DNA from: Subsaximicrobium wynnwilliamsii
Lineage (GTDB): Bacteria; Bacteroidota; Bacteroidia; Flavobacteriales; Flavobacteriaceae
Direction: 5' to 3'
Assembly (NCBI RefSeq): GCF_007997225.1
Contig: NZ_VORM01000021.1
Coordinates: 16,890 to 80,889 of the forward strand
Length of the DNA stretch: 64,000 nucleotides
How positions within the stretch are numbered: the first letter of the stretch is position 1; every line of letters begins with the position of its first letter. The notes under the pieces were generated by a model, which was not told the DNA's origin, ran no database searches, and saw only the letters and a list, made by a program, of their open reading frames with translations. Made by a program: the position numbers and the translations under genes. Shown piece by piece: positions 53,407 to 61,439 of this stretch.

Positions 53407-54447
53407 TTAAAGATGCTCCTTGTCAATTTGCTCTTTACTTTTACCGTATTCTTCCTTGTAAATTTTCACGACTACCATAAACAGACTTATCAATAAAGGA
53501 CCAAAAATTAAGCCAATAAAACCGAATAAGGGCACTCCAACTATTACCCCAATCAAAGTCACTAAGGGGTGAACATCATCCAGTTTTTTGAGAACATACA
53601 GCCTAATGATGTTATCTGTGGAGCCTACCACCACAATACCATAAATCAATACACCCCAAGCTTGAAAGCTCGTGCCACTGGAGAGGGTAAGCAGAAAAAC
53701 AGGTATAATACCCACAAAAGTACCTACAAATGGGATTACGGAGCCTATAGTCACAATCACAAACCAGAAGAAAGGATCATCAATACCAAAGATTAGAAAA
53801 CCAATCAAAGCAATGATGCCCTGCGCCAACGCAACCAACGGGATCCCAATAGCGTTGGATTTGACCATGACTTGCATTTCCTTACCAATCGTGTTCAAAT
53901 TATCGATACCCATTGGAATGTATTCACGTAAGGACTCCCGTAGTTCTCTGCGATGGGTCAACATGAAATACAGCATAAAATACATCAAGCCAATGGCGAT
54001 AAACACGTTGAAGGTTCCACCCGCCATATCCTGTAAACTCTGGGAGAACCAAGTTGTTATGGATTTGGTGTCAATTTGTGAGTTGATGTCAATTCCAGTG
54101 GCGTCTTCAATCCTGCTAAATTGCTCTTTAAAGGCTTTGACCACCTTTTCACTGTTATTTACAGCTTTGGTAATTTTGTTGCCAAGCATTAAGGCCAATC
54201 CCGTCAATGGTATTAAAATCACCACAAAAGAGGCAAGCATGAGTGTTAATGCAGCCAAGGCTGGTTTCCAATTGTACCTTTTCACAAGTGCTACCATCCA
54301 TCTTCTGAGCAAGATATAAAAGGTAATGGCACCCAACACACCGCTCAAATAGGGAATGGTTTCCCTTATGATTAAGATGCCCATAAAGAGTATGAGCAGG
54401 AGTACAAAGATCTGGCGTATGATCTTAGGTGGAATCTGTCGGTTCAT
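53407..54447 (-). CDS. AI-2E family transporter
   Basis: 346 residues with seven or eight membrane helices in the arrangement of PF01594: two N-terminal helices (FVLLLILFMGILII, LSGVLGAITFYILLRRW), a soluble loop of ~80 residues, then the helical bundle with VALAQGIIALIGFLIFG, IPFVGTFVGIIPVFLLT and LFGFIGLIFGPLLISLFMVV. Family members export diverse solutes, including Na+/H+ exchange in some; autoinducer export is not assured. Monocistronic. Confidence 0.9.
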   Translation of the reverse strand: MNRQIPPKIIRQIFVLLLILFMGILIIRETIPYLSGVLGAITFYILLRRWMVALVKRYNWKPALAALTLMLASFVVILIPLTGLALMLGNKITKAVNNSEKVVKAFKEQFSRIEDATGIDINSQIDTKSITTWFSQSLQDMAGGTFNVFIAIGLMYFMLYFMLTHRRELRESLREYIPMGIDNLNTIGKEMQVMVKSNAIGIPLVALAQGIIALIGFLIFGIDDPFFWFVIVTIGSVIPFVGTFVGIIPVFLLTLSSGTSFQAWGVLIYGIVVVGSTDNIIRLYVLKKLDDVHPLVTLIGVIVGVPLFGFIGLIFGPLLISLFMVVVKIYKEEYGKSKEQIDKEHL

Positions 54448-54555
54448 AGTGTTTTTTATGACTTTTAAGCGGTACCAAATGTAAATGAAAACAACATAAC
54501 CTAATGGCTCATTACCATAATAATCCTAGCTCATTTCCAATATCTAATCTTTTGC

Positions 54556-55761
54556 TTAGATCTCTATCGCTATTTGATGGTTCAAGATGTCTTCAAAGGT
54601 CTCCCGTTTTCTTATTAAATGCGCTTTTTGCTTGTACCACAGGACTTCCGCAGGTCTATAGCGCGAATTATAATTGCTAGCCATAGAAAAACAATAGGCA
54701 CCAGCATTCTTAAAAGCCAAGATATCGTCTTCTTTGATCTCGCTGATGCGACGGTTGTTGGCAAAAGTATCGGTCTCACAAATATAGCCCACGACGCTGT
54801 AAAAACGTTCGCGACCTTCGGGATTGGAAATGTTGCTAATCTCATGTTGAGACCCATAGAGCATAGGCCTTATGAGATGGTTGAAACCAGAATCCACTTG
54901 CGCAAATACCGTGGAGGTGGTTTGCTTGACCACATTTACCTTGGTCAAAAAATAGCCAGCTTCACTCACCAAAAACTTTCCGGGCTCAAAGGCAAGCGTC
55001 AATTCCCTACCGTATTCCTTACAGAAATCATTGAAGCGTTTGCTGAGTTTTTCGCCCAATTCCTCAATATTGGTTTCTATATCGCCAGGCTTATAAGGGA
55101 CTTTAAAGCCCGAGCCGAAATCTATAAATTCGAGTTGTGTGAAATGTTTTGCGGTATCAAATAAAATTTCACTGGCATATAAAAAAACATCGATGTCTAA
55201 AATATCGCTTCCGGTGTGCATGTGGATGCCGTTGATGTTCATTTTCGTGTTTTCAACAATGCGCAATAAAAGCGGAATTTGATGTATTGAAATTCCAAAT
55301 TTACTGTCAATATGTCCAACCGAAATGTTCGTGTTTCCTCCAGCCATCACATGCGGATTGATACGAATACAGACCGGCGTTTTTGGGTGTTTGGTGCCAA
55401 ACTGCTCTAATATCGAAAGATTATCAATGTTGACCTGCACGCCTAGCTTAGCAGCTTTTTCGATTTCGTCTAAAGACACACCATTGGGTGTATAGATGAT
55501 CTGTTCTGGCTTGAAACCTGCCTTTAGGCCTAATTGCACTTCTTGAATGGAGACCGTATCTAGGCCAGAACCCATTTGGTTGAAGAGTTTCAATATCGAA
55601 ATATTTGACAAGGCCTTGACTGCATAATTCAATTTCAAGTGTTTTACCTTATTAAATGCCGAGGTCAAGCGTTTGTACTGAAACTGGATTTTTTCAGCAT
55701 CATAAACGTAAACTGGACTTCCAAAGTCCTTTGCAATCTGTAATAAGGTATTCCCTTCCAT
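54556..55761 (-). CDS. lysA: Diaminopimelate decarboxylase
   Basis: 401 residues of the alanine-racemase-like PLP fold. PLP lysine in LNYAVKALSN near residue 48, HIDSKFGI, FIDFGSGFKVPY (phosphate-binding Gly run), EPGKFLVSEAG and the partner-subunit CETDTFANNR motif near the C-terminus, then AGAYCFSMASNYNSR. It makes L-lysine from meso-diaminopimelate in the cytoplasm, and the meso-DAP also feeds peptidoglycan. Divergent from sucC; stand-alone. Confidence 0.95.
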   Translation of the reverse strand: MEGNTLLQIAKDFGSPVYVYDAEKIQFQYKRLTSAFNKVKHLKLNYAVKALSNISILKLFNQMGSGLDTVSIQEVQLGLKAGFKPEQIIYTPNGVSLDEIEKAAKLGVQVNIDNLSILEQFGTKHPKTPVCIRINPHVMAGGNTNISVGHIDSKFGISIHQIPLLLRIVENTKMNINGIHMHTGSDILDIDVFLYASEILFDTAKHFTQLEFIDFGSGFKVPYKPGDIETNIEELGEKLSKRFNDFCKEYGRELTLAFEPGKFLVSEAGYFLTKVNVVKQTTSTVFAQVDSGFNHLIRPMLYGSQHEISNISNPEGRERFYSVVGYICETDTFANNRRISEIKEDDILAFKNAGAYCFSMASNYNSRYRPAEVLWYKQKAHLIRKRETFEDILNHQIAIEI

Positions 55762-55884
55762 TGGTTATAGTATTTGTGAAACACAAAACTAATTTCTTTT
55801 TTTTATGAAATGCATGTAAATTCCCTAAAAGTTTTAAGGTTTTTTTTCCAATTCTCCATTGCGCATAATCTCAATGGAAAAATA

Positions 55885-55915
55885 TTGGTAAAAACTATTA
55901 GTATGTTTATTTTTG
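55885..55915 (+). promoter_or_regulatory. Promoter of sucC
   Basis: TTG (55885-55887), 20-bp spacer, TATTTTTG (55908-55915). Both boxes fit the Bacteroidota pattern; a leader of about 55 nt would precede the ATG at 55978. Confidence 0.7.
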
Positions 55916-55977
55916 TGGCTGTAAAAAAATGCTTCGGAATACTTATATCCAAGCACAACCATAAATTTCGAAATCAA

Positions 55978-57168
55978 ATGAATCTACACGAATACCAAGG
56001 TAAAGACATATTGGCGAGTTTTGGCGTACGAATCCAACGTGGGATTGTCGCTCAAAATGCAAATGACGCAGTAAATGCTGCAAAACAATTAACTGCAGAA
56101 ACAGGTACAAGCTGGCACGTTATTAAAGCGCAAGTGCATGCAGGTGGTCGTGGAAAAGGCGGTGGCGTGAAATTGGCCAAAAACCTTAAGGAAGTTGAAA
56201 AGATTGCAGGTGAAATCATCGGGATGAACTTGGTAACGCCACAAACATCGGCGGAAGGAAAAAAAGTGCATCAAGTTTTAGTCGCAGAAGACGTGTACTA
56301 TCCAGGCGAAAATGAGCCCAACGAATATTATATGTCGGTACTTTTAAACCGTGCCACGGGTCGTAACATGATCATGTACTCTACCGAAGGTGGTATGGAT
56401 ATTGAAAAAGTAGCTGAAGAAACGCCTCATTTGATCTTTAATGAAGAAGTGGATCCATCTGTAGGTTTGATGCCTTTTCAAGCACGTCGCATTGCCTTCA
56501 ACTTAGGACTTTCGGGGGTGGCTTTTAAGGAGATGACCAAATTTGTGACCGCATTATACACCGCTTATGTGAAGTCTGATGCGTCTTTGTTTGAAATCAA
56601 CCCGGTCCTTAAAACCAGTGATGACAAGATCATGGCAGTAGATGCCAAAGTGACTATCGATGACAATGCATTGTACAGACATAAAGATTACAAAGATCTT
56701 AGGGATCTTCGCGAAGAAAACCCAATTGAGGTTGAAGCAGGAGCTTTAGGTTTAAATTATGTGGATCTTGACGGTAACGTAGGTTGCATGGTCAACGGTG
56801 CCGGTTTGGCGATGGCGACCATGGATTTGATCAAACAAGCAGGGGGTGAGCCAGCAAACTTCTTGGATGTTGGTGGCACTGCAGATGCTGCACGTGTGGA
56901 AGCTGCCTTTAAAATCATTTTGAAAGATCCGGCTGTGAAAGCAATCTTGATCAATATTTTTGGTGGTATTGTACGTTGCGACCGTGTGGCGCAAGGTGTG
57001 ATCGATGCTTATAAAAACATGGGAAGTATTGATGTCCCAATCATCGTGCGCTTGCAAGGCACCAATGCCGATGTGGCGAAGGAGTTGCTTGACAACGCTG
57101 GTTTGGACTTGATGAGTGCAACAGAATTTCAAGAAGCTGCCGATAAAGTACAGCAGGTTTTGGCATAA
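55978..57168 (+). CDS. sucC: Succinyl-CoA synthetase (ADP-forming) subunit beta
   Basis: 396 residues from the ATG at 55978 (MNLHEYQGKDILASFGV), the usual start of SucC; the frame from 55810 runs through the promoter. ATP-grasp domain with KAQVHAGGRGKGGGVKLAKN near residue 46 and FEINPVLKT, then the C-terminal ligase domain with NGAGLAMATMDLIKQAGGEP and ANFLDVGG. With SucD (not in the window) it converts succinyl-CoA to succinate with ATP formation. Ends in a strong terminator. Confidence 0.97.
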   Translation: MNLHEYQGKDILASFGVRIQRGIVAQNANDAVNAAKQLTAETGTSWHVIKAQVHAGGRGKGGGVKLAKNLKEVEKIAGEIIGMNLVTPQTSAEGKKVHQVLVAEDVYYPGENEPNEYYMSVLLNRATGRNMIMYSTEGGMDIEKVAEETPHLIFNEEVDPSVGLMPFQARRIAFNLGLSGVAFKEMTKFVTALYTAYVKSDASLFEINPVLKTSDDKIMAVDAKVTIDDNALYRHKDYKDLRDLREENPIEVEAGALGLNYVDLDGNVGCMVNGAGLAMATMDLIKQAGGEPANFLDVGGTADAARVEAAFKIILKDPAVKAILINIFGGIVRCDRVAQGVIDAYKNMGSIDVPIIVRLQGTNADVAKELLDNAGLDLMSATEFQEAADKVQQVLA

Positions 57169-57193
57169 TAAAAGCAATAAAATAATTACAACG

Positions 57194-57229
57194 AATCCTT
57201 CAGGTTTTTAAAAGCTGAAGGATTTTTTT
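57194..57229 (+). terminator. Intrinsic terminator of sucC
   Basis: 10-bp arms AATCCTTCAG around an 11-nt loop, then T7. Confidence 0.9.
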
Positions 57230-57285
57230 ATGCGCCTACGCAACCTTTTGTTGAACTAAGCATCTACTAATCAAATCGCTTTAGT

Positions 57286-57684
57286 ATGAAACGACTTCTT
57301 GTTGGTGTTATGAGTCTGCTTTTGATAAACTCCTGTGCCAACGACGACGATGCCTCCCAAAACGATTTGACGCTGGTTGGCCAATGGCAATTGGTTGCGT
57401 TTTATGGCGATCCCGGAGACGGTAGCGGGGATTTCCAGCCTCTAACTAGTTCAAAAACCATCACCTTTGAGGCGGATGGAAGTTTGAGCTCCAATGCCAA
57501 TTTATGCTTGGTGTTTTCAGATGTGGGAGAACCATCCGCTGGCACCTATTCTGAAACCGATGCCAGTATCAGCATCGCCGATTGCTCAGATTTTAATTTA
57601 GTTTTTGAAATAAGTGCGACCAATTTAATAATCGATTATCCCTGCATTGAAGCTTGTAGGGAAAAATACGTGAAACTGGAATAA
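57286..57684 (+). CDS. Lipocalin-like small lipoprotein
   Basis: 132 residues. Lipoprotein signal MKRLLVGVMSLLLINSC, acidic linker (ANDDDASQND), then TLVGQWQLVAFYGDPGDGSG, SKTITFEADGSL and GTYSETDASISI. This is the pattern of the small lipocalin-like/DUF domain common in Bacteroidota lipoproteins: a short beta-barrel with two cysteines near the end that may form a disulfide. Ligand unknown. Confidence 0.75.
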   Translation: MKRLLVGVMSLLLINSCANDDDASQNDLTLVGQWQLVAFYGDPGDGSGDFQPLTSSKTITFEADGSLSSNANLCLVFSDVGEPSAGTYSETDASISIADCSDFNLVFEISATNLIIDYPCIEACREKYVKLE

Positions 57685-57839
57685 ACCATGCTTGCGAATC
57701 CTTTTTTGCCCTAACTTTCAGATTGCTAAGTTTTTGTATCTTTAAACTGATTTGTTTATACTTAGCTTCAGCAGTAGAATTCATTGCATTTCAAACTTGA
57801 CCAAAACAATTAGTATGAACCATTAAACGCATGACTATT

Positions 57840-58418
57840 ATGAAACCAATCACATTTATTTTAATGCTGGCATTGTTATTTAGTTGCTCAGAAGATGCTA
57901 CGGAAGCAATAGATGACTTGCAGGAGTCTGATGTTTTGATGCTCAAGGTAGATTTTACCACTCATGCTTTTGAAGGCGGTACCCAAATTGTAGTTGCTGA
58001 GCCCAGTTCAGATTTCGATATTACATCTTCCTATCAAGCGCCCGGAGATTTTGGAGGGATCCAGTTGTATTCCGCAAATTCAAACACCTTATTGTTTGAT
58101 GGTACCATCATTTGGATGGGACTTGGCCTTATGGAATACCCTGCCAGCATCAAACCAGCCTCCAGTTTTGAGACTTTGGAAGAAGCGTTGCCGCTGCCAA
58201 GTGCTGAAGCGTTCTCAAAAGTCATGTATGATGAATACGCTTATTATCCGGAAGATATGAACCTTGCCACTATTTGGAGCGCGATTGATAAGTTGGCTGT
58301 TGTAAAAGACTTTAGACAAAGTAATCCGGAAGCCAAAATACAATTGTTTTTATATACGCCAAGTGTTGGGATAGGGGATCCTGCCGATTGGGATTGGATG
58401 CTGTTCTTGAAAAACTGA
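57840..58418 (+). CDS. Lipoprotein of unknown function
   Basis: About 192 residues from the ATG at 57840, which opens a lipoprotein signal (MKPITFILMLALLFSC). The mature part is mixed alpha/beta with QESDVLMLKVDFTTHAFEGG and PSVGIGDPADWDWMLFLKN. I recognise no family. It follows the lipocalin-like gene by 155 bp and may be an independent unit. Confidence 0.65.
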   Translation: MKPITFILMLALLFSCSEDATEAIDDLQESDVLMLKVDFTTHAFEGGTQIVVAEPSSDFDITSSYQAPGDFGGIQLYSANSNTLLFDGTIIWMGLGLMEYPASIKPASSFETLEEALPLPSAEAFSKVMYDEYAYYPEDMNLATIWSAIDKLAVVKDFRQSNPEAKIQLFLYTPSVGIGDPADWDWMLFLKN

Positions 58419-58455
58419 AGTCTTAGCCGTTAGACCTTGGTTTAGACGATTTGGA

Positions 58456-59157
58456 TTAGAGGTGCAAGCCACATTCGGTTTTTGGATTATTGTTCCACCT
58501 ACCGCTGCGGTCTTCTCCAGGCACCGTGCAGTGTGAGCAACCTATGGAATTATATCCTTTGGCCACTAAGGGATGAAACGGTAAATCGTACTCCTTGATG
58601 TAAGCATCGCGTGCTTCCTTTGTGATGTCCAACAACGGATAAAACTTCAATATCTCACCGCGCATTTCGAAAATATCTAGGGTAGAGCGGTGGTCACTTT
58701 GCCATTCCATCAAACCAGAAACCCAAACCTTATATTGATTCTTGATGATGTCTAATGGTCTTACCTTATTGATTGAGCAGCAAAAGTCCGGATTTTTCTT
58801 CCAAGTTTCATCCTTGGTTGTAAACTCGTGCTCTTCTTTAATGGCGCCAATGGATTTGACGTTTAGGCCATAGCGTTTGGTCAGCTCTTTTTTATAACGC
58901 AGCGTTTCTTCAAAATGATAGCCGGTATCAATGAAAAACACGGTTTGTTCTTGGTTTACTTCGGAAAAAAGCTTCAGCAAAAACGCCGAGGTTGCTGCGA
59001 AGGAGCTGGTGAGCATCACTTCAGAAACATCAAAATCGCTGTAAAGTGCCGCTATGCGTTCGGTTGCTGTAAGTGCTTTGTACTTTTTATTGAGAGCCTT
59101 GATTTCCGCTTCGGAAAGATCAGGGATTACTTTATGAGCTAATGGGGTTTCAAACAT
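58456..59157 (-). CDS. cysH: Phosphoadenylyl-/adenylyl-sulfate reductase (CysH type)
   Basis: 233 residues. PAPS-reductase fold with the P-loop-like TSSFAATSAFLLKLFS, FFIDTGYHF, and the substrate loop. It has the iron-sulfur cysteines DFCCSINKVRPL and GCSHCTVPGEDRSGRW, and the catalytic cysteine in the C-terminal ECGLH. Four cluster cysteines point to the [4Fe-4S] (APS-reducing) class. It reduces activated sulfate to sulfite for cysteine synthesis. No other sulfate genes are adjacent. Confidence 0.92.
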   Translation of the reverse strand: MFETPLAHKVIPDLSEAEIKALNKKYKALTATERIAALYSDFDVSEVMLTSSFAATSAFLLKLFSEVNQEQTVFFIDTGYHFEETLRYKKELTKRYGLNVKSIGAIKEEHEFTTKDETWKKNPDFCCSINKVRPLDIIKNQYKVWVSGLMEWQSDHRSTLDIFEMRGEILKFYPLLDITKEARDAYIKEYDLPFHPLVAKGYNSIGCSHCTVPGEDRSGRWNNNPKTECGLHL

Positions 59158-59239
59158 AACTAGGGATTGGTATAAGTCGCAAGTTACACGCTAATTTTTT
59201 AAATGGAGCTTCGCCGAAAATTTTTGGGAATATGATACT

Positions 59240-59482
59240 TTAGTCCTCTTTTTTTTGCTTATTTGGCATTGGGCCACGCAGATGAATGACCAATCCGTTG
59301 AGAAAGTTTCTCAATATTTGATCGCCACACTCCACATAGTTGGGATGATCCTCCCGCTGGAATAGCGCATTCAGCTCAGGTTTAGAAACTCTGAAATCTA
59401 CAAGCTCGAGGATTTTTATAATATCGTCGTCGCGCAATTTGAGCGCAACTCTTAGTTTTTTGAATATATCGTTGTTGGTCAT
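59240..59482 (-). CDS. DUF1456 (YehS-like) protein, single repeat
   Basis: 80 residues: MTNNDIFKKLRVALKLRDDD followed by IIKILELVDFRVSKPELNAL and RNFLNGLVIHLRGP. This is one DUF1456 unit; YehS of enterobacteria has two in tandem. Here only one is present, the frame is clean and the short form occurs in flavobacteria. Function unknown. Confidence 0.82.
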   Translation of the reverse strand: MTNNDIFKKLRVALKLRDDDIIKILELVDFRVSKPELNALFQREDHPNYVECGDQILRNFLNGLVIHLRGPMPNKQKKED

Positions 59483-59656
59483 GTGTATAATTATATCGTT
59501 GTGAAACTTGCATCAATCTTGTGAAAACAGTTTTTTCTGAAGCTGTTTAATCTAAGGTTTCCGATTGTACTGAATTTTTTAAAATTAATTATAAATATAT
59601 GAAATCAACTTTAATTAGAGGCCTTATAATGATTTTGAAATCTAGGAAGATGTCTT

Positions 59657-60472
59657 TCAGTCAAACGCTCTTTGGTTCAACCACTCAAAGGCTTCAGGAA
59701 ATTGGTTACGCCATAAGGCTTCATTATGTGTTCCGCCTTTAATCACCTTTGTCTTAATATGATCATTTGGAATTCCTTTTTCAGTTAAAAGCCTTAGCAT
59801 TTTTTGCTGGTCTGTTATCATATTCTCATCTTCTTGGTCACCTGCCATAAAATAGAAGTAAGCACTTTCTGGCAATTCAGTAGTTTCAACAAGCTCATAA
59901 ATTTCTGGATTGATCCAAAAAGCAGGAGAAAATACGCCAGCACTCCCAAAGGTCTTAGGATGTTTGATTACGGCATAGCAGGCCATGAGTCCGCCCAAGG
60001 AGGAACCAAAAATACTGGTGTTTGGAGCATCTGTTTTGGTTCTATAGCTAATATCGATATGTGGTTTCACGGTGTTGATCATAAAGTCGAGAAAGTCGTC
60101 GCCCTTGCCGCCGCCATATTTTTCATTGGGGTAAGGCGTGAGTTCTTCAAGTCGTTTATCGTTACCGTGCTCTATGCCTACAATTATCACTTGGTTTTCT
60201 GTTAGACGGTCTAAATATTCGTCAATCTTCCATTCGCCGACATAAGAGGTTTCCGCATCAAAAAGATTTTGGGCATCAAACATGTATATCACGGGATAAT
60301 TTTTTTTTGACTTTTTATAGGATTTCGGCGTGTAGACCCAAATTATTTTTTGCGTGTCTAGCTGTGGCGCAGCAATTTTAAACTTCGAAACCTGACTGCC
60401 GGCGGTACTTTGGGCGTGCAGGAAACCAAGTGTGAGCAGAATAAATAAAATACTGATAATGGTTATTTTCAT
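59657..60472 (-). CDS. Secreted alpha/beta-hydrolase, esterase-D/IroE-like
   Basis: 271 residues with a signal peptide (MKITIISILFILLTLGFLHAQ). PF00756-type putative esterase: YPVIYMFDAQNLFDAETSY, nucleophile elbow IFGSSLGGLMA near residue 155, acid in the MAGDQEDENM region and histidine in VIKGGTHNEALWRNQFPEAF. Relatives hydrolyse siderophore esters, feruloyl groups or short acyl esters. Periplasmic; substrate unknown. Confidence 0.85.
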   Translation of the reverse strand: MKITIISILFILLTLGFLHAQSTAGSQVSKFKIAAPQLDTQKIIWVYTPKSYKKSKKNYPVIYMFDAQNLFDAETSYVGEWKIDEYLDRLTENQVIIVGIEHGNDKRLEELTPYPNEKYGGGKGDDFLDFMINTVKPHIDISYRTKTDAPNTSIFGSSLGGLMACYAVIKHPKTFGSAGVFSPAFWINPEIYELVETTELPESAYFYFMAGDQEDENMITDQQKMLRLLTEKGIPNDHIKTKVIKGGTHNEALWRNQFPEAFEWLNQRAFD

Positions 60473-60742
60473 CGCTATAATTTAAAGATTGCAAATTACG
60501 TAAAATCTAACACTAGGATGCCCCCACCGTTTATCGATAATAGATCTTGAAAGTTCAAAAATCGATGAACCGTAATTAATTCTCAAAGTACTGATTTTTA
60601 AATACTTACACTTAAATACCTTTTGAAAGTGAGAAAATAGCGACGAAACGCAGACTTTTTTTCGATAACTGACAGATTATCAACGATTATCAAAAAGCTA
60701 ATCTCACTAACTTTATAAAACAAATTTAAAGCGTTTCCTATT

Positions 60743-61144
60743 ATGATAAATCGCGTTGAAAAATTGAGCTTGCTTTCAGAAATGATTTCATTTGCACAAA
60801 CAGACGATAAAATAAAATCCATTGAATATAAGTTCCTGTTTAGCATTTCAAAACAGTTGGAAATACCAAAAGCAGATTTTGATTACCTGTTTGAGCATCC
60901 TGTCACTTATGTGCATCTAAAATCGCATAGCGAGCGGATTGTGCAATTCCACAGGTTGGTTTTGCTCATGAATCTCGATCAAGCCATTACCAATAGAGAA
61001 TTGGTAAAACTGCATAATTTCGGACTCCGGATGGGGCTCGGTCATGAATGCATCAATCGCGTGCTCTATGTTATGGAGAGTTTTCCCAACAAAATCGTGC
61101 CGCCAGATTTTTTGATAGATATCTTTAAGGTGCAGTATAATTAG
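60743..61144 (+). CDS. TerB-like helical protein
   Basis: 133 residues, all-helical. The N-terminal half (VEKLSLLSEMISFAQTDDKI then EYKFLFSISKQLEIPKADFD) has the acidic TerB/DjlA-type pattern of helices with a calcium- or metal-binding-like D-D-K motif. Function unknown; in flavobacteria such genes often lie beside uvrB, as here (convergent). Confidence 0.7.
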   Translation: MINRVEKLSLLSEMISFAQTDDKIKSIEYKFLFSISKQLEIPKADFDYLFEHPVTYVHLKSHSERIVQFHRLVLLMNLDQAITNRELVKLHNFGLRMGLGHECINRVLYVMESFPNKIVPPDFLIDIFKVQYN

Positions 61145-61346
61145 TTTGCAGTCTTCGGTCTTCGGTCTTCAGTTTCCAGTCCACGATTCAATGAAACCGT
61201 CATTGCGACTGCGAGGCACGAAGCGGGAAGCAATCTGCTTTGGCTTAATACAATTTGTAAATTATAATCAAGTGCTTTCAACTTCCGCTTAAATCTTCAT
61301 TTTCGTCTTCATCTTCATCTTCATCTTCATCTTCATCTTCATCTTC

Positions 61347-61364
61347 TCCCGATAGCTATCGGGA
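61347..61364. repeat. 18-bp palindrome (copy 3)
   Basis: Exact TCCCGATAGCTATCGGGA inside the hexamer array. Confidence 0.9.
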
Positions 61365-61378
61365 TCGTCTTCGTCTTC

Positions 61379-61396
61379 TCCCGATAGCTATCGGGA
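61379..61396. repeat. 18-bp palindrome (copy 4)
   Basis: Exact TCCCGATAGCTATCGGGA, 32 bp after copy 3. Confidence 0.9.
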
Positions 61397-61439
61397 TCGT
61401 CTTCATCTTCGTCTTCATCTTCGTCTTCATCTTCAACGA

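Larger units (their letters stand above)
61293..61439. repeat. CTTCAT/CTTCGT hexamer array interrupted by two 18-bp palindromes
   Basis: Runs of CTTCAT and CTTCGT from about 61293 to the uvrB stop. The palindrome TCCCGATAGCTATCGGGA is inserted at 61347-61364 and 61379-61396, each followed by TCGTCTTCGTCTTC, so a ~32-bp block of palindrome plus hexamers is itself repeated. Confidence 0.9.
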
